Shown: piece by piece, positions 35,025-43,815 of the stretch
How the letters are laid out: the number at the start of each line of letters is the position of its first letter
Position numbering within the stretch: the first letter of the stretch is position 1
The notes under the pieces: model-generated
The model's database searches: none
Seen by the model: only the letters and a program-made list of their open reading frames with translations
Told to the model about the DNA's origin: nothing
Translations under genes and position numbers: made by a program
Assembly (NCBI GenBank): GCA_050302275.1
Contig: JBNLAT010000009.1
Coordinates: forward strand, 1-64,000
Origin: JAPHTQ01 sp050302275
Lineage (GTDB): Bacteria > Pseudomonadota > Gammaproteobacteria > Thiohalomonadales > Thiohalomonadaceae
Direction: 5' to 3'
Length of the DNA stretch: 64,000 nucleotides

Positions 35025-37830
35025 TCGACCAACCCCAATAATATTAATACTTTTGTTTGTGAGCGTTACTACTCTCACAGCGTGCATACATACAGCGCAG
35101 GAAGAACCAACCAGTCTTGGTGATATTGATGTCGTAGGAGGAAAAGAGAAAAAAAGTGCCGTATTCGTCAAACCAAAAACGGATGCCGAGGTAAGAAAGG
35201 CATATACAGACTACCTGAATAGCGCAGGCATCGATGACCTTTCCAGGTTCAGTGCCTTGTCCAGGCTAGCAGAGCTTGAGATCAATGCTTCCCAGAAATC
35301 ATCGACACTACAGCCTGATAACACTGCCGACAACACAGCATCTGACGCGGCCTACGAACTAAAACTTGACCGAACAATCGGACTCCTTGAAACATCTCTA
35401 CGAGATTATCCAGGGGCAAAAAATAACGACACCCTGCTATATCAACTCGCCAAAGTATATGACCAGAAAGGCGATCATCAGAGTTCGATGCACCAATTAG
35501 AAATACTCACCCAAAAATACCCGAACAGTAAATACTATGCCGAGTCACAATTCAGAATTGCTGAAGATGCTTTCTCGCAAAGAGATTACAGATTGGCTGA
35601 GTATGCCTATACAGAGGTCATTGTCTCACCTGAGAATAGTATTTTTTATGAAAAATCACTTTTCAAGCGTGGCTGGTCACGATTTAAAGAACGATATTAT
35701 AAAGATGCTGCAGATGACTTTCTAAATGCAGTTGAGCGTCATGACTTTGACGCACATGAAAAGCTGGGGAAATCCGAACTTGAGCAATTCAATGAGTACT
35801 TTCGCGCTCTTGCCCTCACCTTCTCCTACATGGGGGGGCCAGAAGAAATTTACACGTACTTCGTAAACAGGCCAGAATTTAGATACACATACTATATCTA
35901 CTCAACCATGGGGGATATCTACTTAAAGCAGGAGCGCTATTCAGACACGGCGCATATCCATCAGCAATTTATTAAACAGTATCCCAAATCGGAGAATATT
36001 CCTTACTCCAAGCTAAAAATCATCGAGGCCTGGCAAAAAAGTGGTTTTGACTCAAAGGTTTATGATGCGATTGATGATTTTTATCAGACTTACAACCCAG
36101 ACAGCAAGTACTGGGTTAACCAAAACGAGAACTCAAATATTAACCGGGTCATTAGACGGTCACTAAAGAAGTACGTAATCCTTATTTCCGGTTACTATCA
36201 CAACCGCTATCAAAAATCCTCTGCCAAACAAGATTTTATAAAGGCTGAAACATGGTACAAACGTTATTTGCAGTACTACAATACCTATGCACAAAACGAC
36301 AATATATATTTCCTCTATGCTGAGCTACTGTCACAGCGTAAACGTAATGAACAAGCTCTAAAATACTATGAACTGGCGGCGTATCAGAACGAACTGATCG
36401 TTAATAAGGAGGCAGCCTATGCCTCAATCACCACCAGCGACATGCTCTATTCATCACACCCCGACAAAAAAGAATACCTAACCAAACATATCGCATATGC
36501 ATTAAAGTATTCACAATCCTATCCGGACGATAAGAACACAAAAAAATTAATCACCCATGCGATTGAGTTGGCATTCAAAGCGAAGGAATATAAAACAACC
36601 ATTGAACTGTCAGATATATACCTGAATTCAGGCCTGGCAAAAAAAAGTATTTACATCACCGGTTTAAAAGCTGAGTCATACTTTAACCTCGGCGAATATG
36701 AAGAAGCAGAATCCATATATAGTGGCTTATCTGACTCGACCACATCCACTGATACACACAAGAAGTATACAGACAAACTTGCCCTGTCGATTTATAAACA
36801 GGGGGAAAAAGCCAACAATGCAAACGACATCATTAAAGCAATGCATGACTATTCACGCATTGCTGATATTGCACCACACTCAGAAATAGCATCTACAGGC
36901 TTATACGATGCAATTGCACTTGCCATGCAACATCAACAATGGAAAACCGCCATTACACATATCAAGCGCTTCCAGGCGCTCTATCCTAGCCACAAGTTAA
37001 AAGTCGATGTTGCCAAGAAACTATCAGCCGCCTACCTGGCGTCAAATCAGGGAATCATGGCCGCAAAAGAGTTCGAAAAACTCTCTGGTATTGGTGAAAA
37101 TAGTGAAGTAAAAGCAGCGGCTCTTTGGCAAGCCGCAGAAATATATATCAAGAAAGAGCAACCCAAAGACGCCATAAGTGCCTTTGAAAAATATACTGCC
37201 AAGTTTAAAAAACCATTCCCACAGTATATCGAGGCAATGTATAAGCTTACGGAGCTAAACAAGCAGGTCAATTCATACCGCGAAGTAACAAAGTGGCAAA
37301 AGAACATCATAAATGCTGATCGTAAGGCGCTCAATAACGCCAAAACAGACAGAACCAAGTTTGTTGTATCAGCAGCATGCCTTGAGCTTGCGGATGCTGA
37401 AAAGCAAATTTTTGATAATGCTCAACTCACACTTCCGCTAAACAAAAGTCTCAAACGAAAGAAAAATGCTATGCAAAATGCTGTAAAGCTTTATGCCAAA
37501 GCCTCAAAATACAAAGTGTTCGAAATGGTTACAGAATCGACACATAAAATCGCGAGCATCTACAAATCCTTTAGTAAAGCATTACTCGATTCCGAACGAC
37601 CAAAAAACCTCAATGAGGAAGAACTCAATCAGTACGAAATACTGCTCGAAGACCAAGCCTTTCCTTTTGAGGATAAAGCCATTGAGTTCTACGAAATCAA
37701 TCTGTCGCGGATCAAGGATGGATACTATAACGACTGGATCACAAAGAGCCACGAAAGGCTCATACAGCTGTTCCCCACCCGCTACAAAAGGGAGCCGAAG
37801 CAAGATGTCTATATCAGCGCTATCAATTAA
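35017..37830 (+). CDS. Large TPR lipoprotein
   Basis: 937 aa from ATG 35017, chosen because it places a lipoprotein signal with lipobox LTAC at about residue 23 (an upstream GTG would add nine residues). The body is a long array of TPR-like helical pairs, for example LYQLAKVYDQKGDHQSSMHQL, YYAESQFRIAEDAFSQRDY and AALWQAAEIYIKKEQPKDAIS. It overlaps the preceding gene by 8 bp. Such outer-membrane-anchored TPR scaffolds accompany AgmX/ExbBD motors and may connect them across the periplasm. No enzyme motif is seen. Confidence 0.75.
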   Translation: MNNRPTPIILILLFVSVTTLTACIHTAQEEPTSLGDIDVVGGKEKKSAVFVKPKTDAEVRKAYTDYLNSAGIDDLSRFSALSRLAELEINASQKSSTLQPDNTADNTASDAAYELKLDRTIGLLETSLRDYPGAKNNDTLLYQLAKVYDQKGDHQSSMHQLEILTQKYPNSKYYAESQFRIAEDAFSQRDYRLAEYAYTEVIVSPENSIFYEKSLFKRGWSRFKERYYKDAADDFLNAVERHDFDAHEKLGKSELEQFNEYFRALALTFSYMGGPEEIYTYFVNRPEFRYTYYIYSTMGDIYLKQERYSDTAHIHQQFIKQYPKSENIPYSKLKIIEAWQKSGFDSKVYDAIDDFYQTYNPDSKYWVNQNENSNINRVIRRSLKKYVILISGYYHNRYQKSSAKQDFIKAETWYKRYLQYYNTYAQNDNIYFLYAELLSQRKRNEQALKYYELAAYQNELIVNKEAAYASITTSDMLYSSHPDKKEYLTKHIAYALKYSQSYPDDKNTKKLITHAIELAFKAKEYKTTIELSDIYLNSGLAKKSIYITGLKAESYFNLGEYEEAESIYSGLSDSTTSTDTHKKYTDKLALSIYKQGEKANNANDIIKAMHDYSRIADIAPHSEIASTGLYDAIALAMQHQQWKTAITHIKRFQALYPSHKLKVDVAKKLSAAYLASNQGIMAAKEFEKLSGIGENSEVKAAALWQAAEIYIKKEQPKDAISAFEKYTAKFKKPFPQYIEAMYKLTELNKQVNSYREVTKWQKNIINADRKALNNAKTDRTKFVVSAACLELADAEKQIFDNAQLTLPLNKSLKRKKNAMQNAVKLYAKASKYKVFEMVTESTHKIASIYKSFSKALLDSERPKNLNEEELNQYEILLEDQAFPFEDKAIEFYEINLSRIKDGYYNDWITKSHERLIQLFPTRYKREPKQDVYISAIN

Positions 37831-38443
37831 CATGTCGCTACGTCGCCACTTATCTACGGGTGCTACTATTCTGGCATTGCTGGCTATCTCAGCCTGCACA
37901 CAGGAAAGCGTCAAAACTACGACAGATGAATCACAACCTGCAGAGAAAATACCCACTGTAGTCATCGGCGCAGACGATAAGGAACAGTACCAAACTGCCC
38001 TGACGGCCATGGAAAACGGTAATATAGACAAGGCAGAAAGCGTCTTTCAGGATCTCACCCGAAGCCAGCCGTATATGGCAGGGCCCTATTGCAACCTGGC
38101 CTTGATCCAGCTCAAACGAAGCCAATACGATGAGTCTCTCAAAACCATCGAAAAGGCTATTACCCTGAGCAGAAATATCCCCCAAGCATACAATTTGCGC
38201 GCCCAGCTATACATTCATAACGGCAAGATCAAGGAAGCCGAAACCGACTACCTGAAATCCCTGGAACTTGATCCGAACTACGCAAACGCGCACTATAATA
38301 TCGCCCTGCTATACGATATCTACTATCAGGATATCCAAAAAGCGATTCAGCACTACGAAAAATACATGTCGCTCCTGGATCGTCCCGACAAAACAACGGC
38401 CGACTGGATTAACCACCTGAAGGGTTCACTCAAACATGGTTAA
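37805..38443 (+). CDS. TPR lipoprotein
   Basis: 212 aa from ATG 37805 (GGGAG lies about 10 bp before it); ATG 37832 is an alternative that still keeps the signal. Lipobox ISAC is at about residue 31. Three to four TPR units cover ~55-190 (AGPYCNLALIQLKRSQYDESL, AYNLRAQLYIHNGKIKEAE, AHYNIALLYDIYYQDIQKAI). The start lies within the end of the previous gene, and the next gene starts 8 bp before its stop, so all four genes in this run are coupled. Confidence 0.78.
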   Translation: MSISALSINMSLRRHLSTGATILALLAISACTQESVKTTTDESQPAEKIPTVVIGADDKEQYQTALTAMENGNIDKAESVFQDLTRSQPYMAGPYCNLALIQLKRSQYDESLKTIEKAITLSRNIPQAYNLRAQLYIHNGKIKEAETDYLKSLELDPNYANAHYNIALLYDIYYQDIQKAIQHYEKYMSLLDRPDKTTADWINHLKGSLKHG

Positions 38444-38714
38444 AAACGCCACACTGTTTATCGCTGTAGCTCTGGTTACTCTCTGCATGCCAGTCAAAGG
38501 CTCAGCTGACGACAGAATCGAACTAAGAACAACGACCATTAAGGGCAACAAAGAGTTACCCAAGATTCTCTACGTTGTACCCTGGAAAGATATCAAACAC
38601 AGTAAACAGGATGAGCACAAGCTAGAATTGCATAGTCTATTCGGTGATCTTTTTGATCCCGTGCTACCGCAGAAATATAACAGCACAACGAAAATATCCA
38701 ACGCTAGCAAGTGA
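38436..38714 (+). CDS. Small periplasmic protein of the TPR operon
   Basis: A 92-aa protein with a cleavable signal peptide (ending GSADD near residue 25) and a conserved-looking core KGNKELPKILYVVPWK. I recall small proteins with an ELPKxLYxVPWK motif beside AgmX/ExbBD/TPR gene sets, which supports linking this operon to the one at 2.6-5.2 kb; that is from memory, not a search. It overlaps the preceding TPR gene by 8 bp and is last in the operon. The convergent membrane-protein gene begins 13 bp further on. Confidence 0.65.
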   Translation: MVKNATLFIAVALVTLCMPVKGSADDRIELRTTTIKGNKELPKILYVVPWKDIKHSKQDEHKLELHSLFGDLFDPVLPQKYNSTTKISNASK

Positions 38715-38727
38715 GTTAACAGCCTTC

Positions 38728-39213
38728 TTAGCGTTCATGGACTCTTCTCTCACCAATTTTCCGGCGTTCCCCCAGCTCATTCCAGCGCCGGATTATTCCT
38801 GCTAAATGTACCAAACCATACCCTGTTACAATCATCGAACTCCAAACCAGAAAACTATCAACAACTTCAGGATTGATAAGATAGAAAGGGATAATGCCTA
38901 GCCCACGCACCAAATAGATGACAGAAATACCCACCAACACAGCACGGAGTAGAGGCAATCGACGCACCAGGCCAGCACCGGAAAAGGCGTAAAACGCCCA
39001 ACTCGCAAGTACCAGTGTGATGCAAAAGGTCACGATGGAAGGGATTGGCGACCCACTTTCTGCCATTGCCACCATCTCATCTCCTGCACCAAAAAAACGG
39101 TACCATGCGGGTCCGCCGACGATTACAGCAACATGCAGCAAGGCAGCCAGTGCACTTAATATACCAGCAAGAAACAGGAACGGCTCCACATCCTTCGCCA
39201 TGATTCTCATCAC
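38728..39213 (-). CDS. Four-helix integral membrane protein, unknown function
   Basis: A 161-aa protein with about four membrane segments (~12-33, ~58-78, ~88-112, ~120-140) and a basic C-terminal tail RRKIGERRVHER. I do not recognise a function. It is a monocistronic gene convergent with the TPR operon. From about here leftward-to-rightward the sequence becomes noticeably GC-richer. Confidence 0.65.
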   Translation of the reverse strand: MMRIMAKDVEPFLFLAGILSALAALLHVAVIVGGPAWYRFFGAGDEMVAMAESGSPIPSIVTFCITLVLASWAFYAFSGAGLVRRLPLLRAVLVGISVIYLVRGLGIIPFYLINPEVVDSFLVWSSMIVTGYGLVHLAGIIRRWNELGERRKIGERRVHER

Positions 39214-39390
39214 CCTCTCCTATAACGTGTCATAGATAGCTATTAATTAAGGATGAGGTCGTCTGATGGATAACGACCATAGGATGGTTTATGCCACTCA
39301 TGCTGCCATGTAAACGTTATTAGTGTCACATTACAGACACTTTTATGACATGTAAGGTAGCTGTCCCTTTCGTAGCGGGTTAGGAAGGAA

Positions 39391-39834
39391 CTAACTTTTT
39401 TTTCGCCAGGCCTGTAACAGCAGCTGCTGCCAGCCATTGCGGCGGTAGAAATCCAATGCGGGTTGGTTTTGCATGTCGGCCAGCAATTGTAGCCGCGTGG
39501 CCCCCTGCTCCCTGGCCCATATCTCGATCGTATTAAGCAACTGTTTACCGATTCCTTTATTACGGTATTGGCGGTCAATCACCACGTCTTCAATCCAGGC
39601 TGAATAGGTCCCTTCGGCAGTAGAGATCACCAGTTGCGCGCTACACATACCGATAGCCTTATTCTTATCTCTGGCAACCAGTATACAGGAGCGATCATCA
39701 TCGATAAGCTGTTGCAGGGCACGCTCGGTTTTTGCCGCATCGAAATGGAAGTCTGCTTCGATATCGAAGAGTTGCTGAAGCAGTTTACCTAGCGTGGGAA
39801 TATCGCTGGTTGTGGCAGGTTCGATATTCAGCAT
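39391..39834 (-). CDS. GNAT-family N-acetyltransferase
   Basis: A 147-aa protein with the GNAT acetyl-CoA motif in VIDRQYRNKGIGKQLLNTIE, an upstream motif SAWIEDVV, and a C-terminal NQPALDFYRRNGWQ. The substrate cannot be told. The start codon overlaps the apbE stop at 39834, so it is probably translated from the same transcript. Confidence 0.88.
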   Translation of the reverse strand: MLNIEPATTSDIPTLGKLLQQLFDIEADFHFDAAKTERALQQLIDDDRSCILVARDKNKAIGMCSAQLVISTAEGTYSAWIEDVVIDRQYRNKGIGKQLLNTIEIWAREQGATRLQLLADMQNQPALDFYRRNGWQQLLLQAWRKKS

Positions 39835-40871
39835 TACAACGGATCGCTAATTCGAATATCGGACGGTGGGGGTTCCTGGAACTGTACTCGTTTCTGCATC
39901 GCCGGGTTCATATAGACCACACCGGCATCATCTACCAGCATCACATATTTAATCCCCATCTGTTTGGCGATGCGATGCCACTCTTTCGGTCCGGCGACCA
40001 CCAGCGCTGTGGCGGCGGCATCTGCCACCGCGCCATTGTCGTGGATCACAGTGACCGAAGTGACACCATCGACAGGCATACCGGTTCGAGGATCGAGAAT
40101 ATGTGCGTAATGGACACCTTCGTATTCACGGTAGCGTTCGTAGTTGCCTGAGGTGAAGACCGATTCATCACCGCTCACTTCCAGTGAGGCCAATACACCC
40201 TGTCCCTGCGGATGACGAATACCGACACGCCACGGTTTGCCGCTTTTACTGCCAATGGCACGGAGATCCCCACCGGCATTAACGATGGCGTTGTTGATAC
40301 CGAACTCCCGTAGTCGCTGGATAGCGAGATCGATCGCATAGCCTTTAGCGAAGGCGCCGAAGTCGAGCTGTACCGCTTTGTTGCTGCTGGTGAGAATATC
40401 GCCGTTAAGGGTAATGTCATCCATACGCGGCGCTGCCTTGACCCACTTTTCAATCGCAGCTTTTGGCGGTGGCGGACCGTTGGGACGACCATCGCTCTGG
40501 AATCCCCATAAATTCAGCAGGCCACCGATCGCCGGATCGAACAGACCATCGCTCTGATCGGAAAGCTGAGTGGACTGCTCGATGATAGGAATTAGAGAAG
40601 GAATGACCTTGGCCGGTTTACCCGCGGCAATGGCCTTGTTGATATCAACCAGCGGACCAGGATTCCAGGCGTGCCAGTCGTGGTGCATCTGCTGGAAATC
40701 CTGGGTAATGGTCGCAACCGCTTTTTGCTGTTTCTCCTTGTCAGCACCGAACAGGGTGACATCCACCAGGGTACCGAAGACAAAGATCTGATATTGCGCG
40801 CTTTGTGGTGGCGCATTACAGGCACTCAGGGAAAAGAGGAGTAACAGGGTAAACAGTTTGATTCTTGGCAT
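39834..40871 (-). CDS. apbE: FAD:protein FMN transferase ApbE (lipoprotein)
   Basis: 345 aa from ATG 40871, chosen because it gives a lipoprotein signal with lipobox LSAC near residue 17; an upstream ATG would add 22 non-signal residues. ApbE features include GTLVDVTLFG, GGLLNLWGF, LDFGAFAKGYAIDLA, IVNAGGDLRAIG, HILDPRTGMPV and VADAAATALVV. ApbE attaches FMN to threonines in Rnf/Nqr-type proteins in the periplasm. It follows the nifENX operon on the same strand; in diazotrophs ApbE often serves Rnf, which feeds ferredoxin for nitrogenase. No rnf genes are in the window. Confidence 0.92.
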   Translation of the reverse strand: MPRIKLFTLLLLFSLSACNAPPQSAQYQIFVFGTLVDVTLFGADKEKQQKAVATITQDFQQMHHDWHAWNPGPLVDINKAIAAGKPAKVIPSLIPIIEQSTQLSDQSDGLFDPAIGGLLNLWGFQSDGRPNGPPPPKAAIEKWVKAAPRMDDITLNGDILTSSNKAVQLDFGAFAKGYAIDLAIQRLREFGINNAIVNAGGDLRAIGSKSGKPWRVGIRHPQGQGVLASLEVSGDESVFTSGNYERYREYEGVHYAHILDPRTGMPVDGVTSVTVIHDNGAVADAAATALVVAGPKEWHRIAKQMGIKYVMLVDDAGVVYMNPAMQKRVQFQEPPPSDIRISDPL

Positions 40872-41003
40872 GGCGGTTCCGTATGCGGTGCAGCAGGATT
40901 GTCTAAACCCATGATACGCCATCTGACATTCAGGCACACGCCTGTAACGGTTCAGAATCCAGAGTTTACGTGACCTGCAAGGGTATAACTAATTCGGCAG
41001 CTT

Positions 41004-41780
41004 TTACGCCAGCTTTAGGTTTTTTCTACCCTTGGGTTGTGCAGTCGCTTCCGCACGAGTGAGATCGATGACACGCCAGGAAAGCGCCTCACTCAGACTT
41101 TGAGCACCATTGCCCTCGGCGATGAGGGTGGTGAGCATATCGGCATCGTCGATCTGGCTGCCGATGAGATAGTCGACACCGAAATCCCGCCACTCGTCGA
41201 GCCAGGGTGTTTCAGCACCGTAGAGTACTACTGTAGCTTCTTCGGAAAGCTCGAGCAGCCTGGGTAGAGTTTTATCGGCCACGGTTTCAGCGGGCAGGAA
41301 AACCCATTCCGCCTTACGCAGCAGATGCGGTGCGTGAGGGGGAATCGCCGCCGGAAGCTCCAGGGAAGCGACTGAACCTTCCTTGAAATAACCTGCGCCA
41401 TTTCCGGCTACGACGACACGCTTACCCTTAACTAATGGACGGAACCATTCGAAGCCAGCCTGTAGTGCCTGACGTCCCTTGAACAGCCCACCTTCACGGT
41501 AGACCATGTCCGCCTCACGGTTGATGGCGCTGTTAACGGCGGCCAGACCGATAGAGGCCTGATGGTGATCCCATTTGCGCAGCCACAATGCCAGTTCGGC
41601 CAGTGAGCGCCCTTTCAGCGGTAGGCCTTCCCCCGCTTCGCTCTGCGGTCGGGTAACGGCCATGCCAACCGATCCGGCGCGGCAAACTGTCCAGTTCCAA
41701 CCAACAAGAAGCTGCTCGACCTCCGTTTCCAGCTTGGAGTAATCAAGCAACAGATCGTACAGCTCCTCGTGGCGGTTCAT
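41004..41780 (-). CDS. DUF364/DUF4213-type protein of the nif operon
   Basis: A 258-aa protein. The N-terminal part (~1-90) resembles the enolase-like DUF4213 domain, with NWTVCRAGSVGMAVTRP and SIGLAAVNSAIN. The C-terminal part (~100-240) is a Rossmann-like DUF364 domain (GKRVVVAGNGAGYF, WVFLPAETVADKTLPRLLEL, VVLYGAETPWL). The family is thought to chelate or handle heavy metals or cofactors, but no reaction is established. It lies 11 bp after the 2Fe-2S ferredoxin gene, at the distal end of nifENX, so a role in metal supply to nitrogenase is plausible. Confidence 0.75.
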   Translation of the reverse strand: MNRHEELYDLLLDYSKLETEVEQLLVGWNWTVCRAGSVGMAVTRPQSEAGEGLPLKGRSLAELALWLRKWDHHQASIGLAAVNSAINREADMVYREGGLFKGRQALQAGFEWFRPLVKGKRVVVAGNGAGYFKEGSVASLELPAAIPPHAPHLLRKAEWVFLPAETVADKTLPRLLELSEEATVVLYGAETPWLDEWRDFGVDYLIGSQIDDADMLTTLIAEGNGAQSLSEALSWRVIDLTRAEATAQPKGRKNLKLA

Positions 41781-41791
41781 AGGGATATCTC

Positions 41792-42118
41792 CTAACTCCA
41801 GATATCAGCGGGTGCCAGCAGGCGTTCTACAGGCTCACCGCCAAGCAGATGTTTTTCGATGATTTCATTGACGTCTTCCTTTTTCACGCCCGTGTACATC
41901 ACACCTTCCGGATAAACCAGCAGATTCGGTCCCAGATCACAGGGGCCAAGACAACCACTACTGGTTACGGCGATCTTGCCGAACAGATTGCGCTTTTCCA
42001 TTTCACCCCAGAAGGTCTCTCCAACTGCAGCACAACCTTTCTCGCTGCATGAGCCGCGCGGGTGACCGGGCGGACGTCCCTGAGTGCATACAAAAACGTG
42101 TTTTTCGGGTTTAGCCAT
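41792..42118 (-). CDS. [2Fe-2S] ferredoxin, thioredoxin-like fold (Shethna I type)
   Basis: 108 aa from ATG 42118, which is preceded by a strong AAGGAG site; an upstream ATG would add 33 residues inside the next gene. Four cysteines suited to a 2Fe-2S cluster sit in VFVCTQG, GSCSEKGC and SGCLGPC, followed by DLGPNLLVYPEGVMYTGV. It resembles Azotobacter FeSI-type ferredoxins that accompany nif genes. Probable role: low-potential electron carrier for nitrogenase or cofactor assembly. It is followed closely by the DUF364 gene. Confidence 0.85.
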   Translation of the reverse strand: MAKPEKHVFVCTQGRPPGHPRGSCSEKGCAAVGETFWGEMEKRNLFGKIAVTSSGCLGPCDLGPNLLVYPEGVMYTGVKKEDVNEIIEKHLLGGEPVERLLAPADIWS

Positions 42119-42128
42119 CAAAATCTCC

Positions 42129-42425
42129 TTAAGCTGCCGCAGGTTCGTGAACGTGGCAGTTTTTCGGACAGACTTTTGAACAGGCCATGCAACCGATACA
42201 GTCCATGGCATCAGCAACGGTCATTACCATTGCTACGTCATCGTCAAAATCGTCATCGTCGTCCATATCATCATCAAGTTCGCGTTCAACCAGATCGAAA
42301 ACGGTACGCGGGCAGACTTTGAAGCAGCGTCCACAACCGATACAGTTTGCCTGCTTCACTTCGATAATGAATTGCGGTGTCCAACTAGTACCGCCACGAG
42401 TTACGCCAGTTATCATTTCGCTCAT
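42129..42425 (-). CDS. fdxB: Nif-specific 2[4Fe-4S] ferredoxin III
   Basis: A 98-aa protein with two cluster motifs, CIGCGRCFKVCP (~28-39) and CIGCMACSKVCP (~76-87). They are separated by a very acidic insert rich in Asp (~52-65). This split arrangement is typical of FdxB downstream of nifENX. It acts as cytosolic electron carrier. The gene sits between the 68-aa metalloprotein gene and the 2Fe-2S ferredoxin gene on one operon. Confidence 0.92.
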   Translation of the reverse strand: MSEMITGVTRGGTSWTPQFIIEVKQANCIGCGRCFKVCPRTVFDLVERELDDDMDDDDDFDDDVAMVMTVADAMDCIGCMACSKVCPKNCHVHEPAAA

Positions 42426-42457
42426 GCTTACATCCTCAATTAAAAAGAAAAAACGCT

Positions 42458-42664
42458 TTAACCTTTTGCTGCCTTGAGGCGCTTATTGGCCTCTTCCCAG
42501 GCTTTACATGCATCGACCGTACTCTGTGCCAGTTCAGGTAGTTCGTGATATCCAGCCGGAATACGCTCTTCCACCAGATCGTGCACCTGCCCGGCCCACT
42601 CGGTAGCGATGCGCTTCAGTTTCTTAACCTCTTTTTCCAGGGCCTGAATCTCTTCGTCTGTCAT
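42458..42664 (-). CDS. Nif-associated small metalloprotein (CCE_0567/DUF683 family)
   Basis: A 68-aa helical protein: an N-terminal coiled helix EEIQALEKEVKKLKRIATEWA, then HDLVEERIPAGYHELPELAQ. This matches the small family encoded next to nifX and the DUF269 gene in most diazotrophs. Members form helical dimers that can bind metal; the role in nitrogenase cofactor work is not settled. It is 2 bp from the preceding gene. Confidence 0.88.
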   Translation of the reverse strand: MTDEEIQALEKEVKKLKRIATEWAGQVHDLVEERIPAGYHELPELAQSTVDACKAWEEANKRLKAAKG

Positions 42665-42666
42665 GA

Positions 42667-43134
42667 TTAAAGTCCTGCTACAGTTGAGTGCTCGCCCACC
42701 AGTTCGAGAGCAATGGAAAGAATCTTGTCTGCCTCGTCCTTCATTTTCGACAGGCTGGCAAAACCGAATCGATGTACATCGCGTAGGGAGCGGTCATGTA
42801 CCACCAATTTGCCAACGGTGATAATGACACGTCCGAAACCTTCGTGGGTCAGATGCAAAAGCGGCACTGCCATCTTGCCGCATTCGCTTTCAATAAGGAT
42901 AGAGATGGCATTGTAGTAAGCCTTCATGCGTGCGATCACGATTTCATCAGGGTCACCGATTACCGGTAGTTCACGCTTGCGTTCCTTGGTCAAGACGAAA
43001 GGGTCGAGTATCTCCGCAGCACCCATTCCATCAAAGGTGTCATAGGTATCGATGGCACGCATCTGCTTGACCATTTCCTGCATAAAAACTGTTTCCAGTA
43101 CCGGATCGTCCTGTGCTACTACCATATCGTTCAT
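42667..43134 (-). CDS. NifX-associated protein (DUF269)
   Basis: A 155-aa protein matching the DUF269 family through FMQEMVKQMRAIDTYDTFDGM, DPFVLTKERKRELPVIGDPDE and EGFGRVIITVGKLVVHDRSLRDVHRFGF. It is found almost only in Mo-nitrogenase clusters, after nifX. Exact function is unknown. Unusually, it is separated from nifX here by 189 bp containing a dispersed palindromic repeat (43193-43317). Confidence 0.92.
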   Translation of the reverse strand: MNDMVVAQDDPVLETVFMQEMVKQMRAIDTYDTFDGMGAAEILDPFVLTKERKRELPVIGDPDEIVIARMKAYYNAISILIESECGKMAVPLLHLTHEGFGRVIITVGKLVVHDRSLRDVHRFGFASLSKMKDEADKILSIALELVGEHSTVAGL

Positions 43135-43192
43135 CGTTCTACCCTCTTTTCAAAAATTTGTCGGTACATTTTTCCAACTACTATGAAGTGGT

Positions 43193-43317
43193 CTCAAAAT
43201 TAGGATTCGTTTCCTGAGACAAGGCGCAGAGTCTTCGAGGAGCGCAGTTTACCGGTAGTAAATGAGCACCGGAGAAGGCTTTGCAACGCCGTACCGGGGC
43301 ATGAAGACAGTTTTGAG
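43193..43317. repeat. Dispersed palindrome-ended repeat, copy A (inside nif operon)
   Basis: A 125-bp intergenic element with ends CTCAAAA / TTTTGAG and the internal landmarks CAAGGCG, GAGCGCAGTTTAC, AGTAAATGAGC and CAACGCCG, in the same order as copy B at 56888-57011. The central part can fold (TTTAC/GTAAA). It lies seven bases downstream of the nifX stop and before the DUF269 gene, so it is transcribed as part of the nif operon. No protein is encoded. Confidence 0.75.
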
Positions 43318-43323
43318 GCCGCT

Positions 43324-43815
43324 TCATTCGCACCACTCTTCGTCTTCCATAACGTCGAAGCGTTTCTCACTTTTCTCTTCACGCGCACTCAATGCGCGAG
43401 CCAACCAGCCGCCAGGACCTTCCGTTAGCTCCTGTTGTAATTCCTTAAGCGTGGCGTTGATCTGCGTACCGTGCGCCACCTTCATCGGTTGAATCTTCAG
43501 CGACATCAACTGGCGCACTGCCGACGGCCCGACCGCCAGACAGTAGACCGCGACACAACCATCCAGTACCACGAACTTTTCCAGCAGCTTGCTTTCGTTA
43601 CCGTCCTGCTCCAGCGAGCCGAATTCGGAAACTTCCAGCAGGGTGCTCTCTTCAGGGGTCACCTGATAGATAGCAAAACGTTCGGCTGAACCGAAATGCT
43701 GGTCGACCTTCTTCAGATCTGAACTGGCAAAGGCAACCTTGAAACCCGATTTATCCATCGTCGTTCCTCCTACCTGTTCAGTGCGTAGTAGCTTCAACTG
43801 GCGCTGTATTGCCAT
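43324..43815 (-). CDS. nifX: NifX, FeMo-cofactor precursor carrier
   Basis: 163 aa from ATG 43815, which has GGAGG five bases upstream; earlier in-frame starts would extend further into nifN. The core reads KVAFASSDLKKVDQHFGSAERFAIYQVTPEE, with the family DQHFG motif, and LLEKFVVLDGCVAVYCLAVGPSAVRQL. A C-terminal extension EKRFDVMEDEEWCE is acidic. NifX holds NifB-cofactor/VK-cluster during FeMo-co assembly between NifB and NifEN. It overlaps the nifN end by 38 bp. Confidence 0.93.
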   Translation of the reverse strand: MAIQRQLKLLRTEQVGGTTMDKSGFKVAFASSDLKKVDQHFGSAERFAIYQVTPEESTLLEVSEFGSLEQDGNESKLLEKFVVLDGCVAVYCLAVGPSAVRQLMSLKIQPMKVAHGTQINATLKELQQELTEGPGGWLARALSAREEKSEKRFDVMEDEEWCE

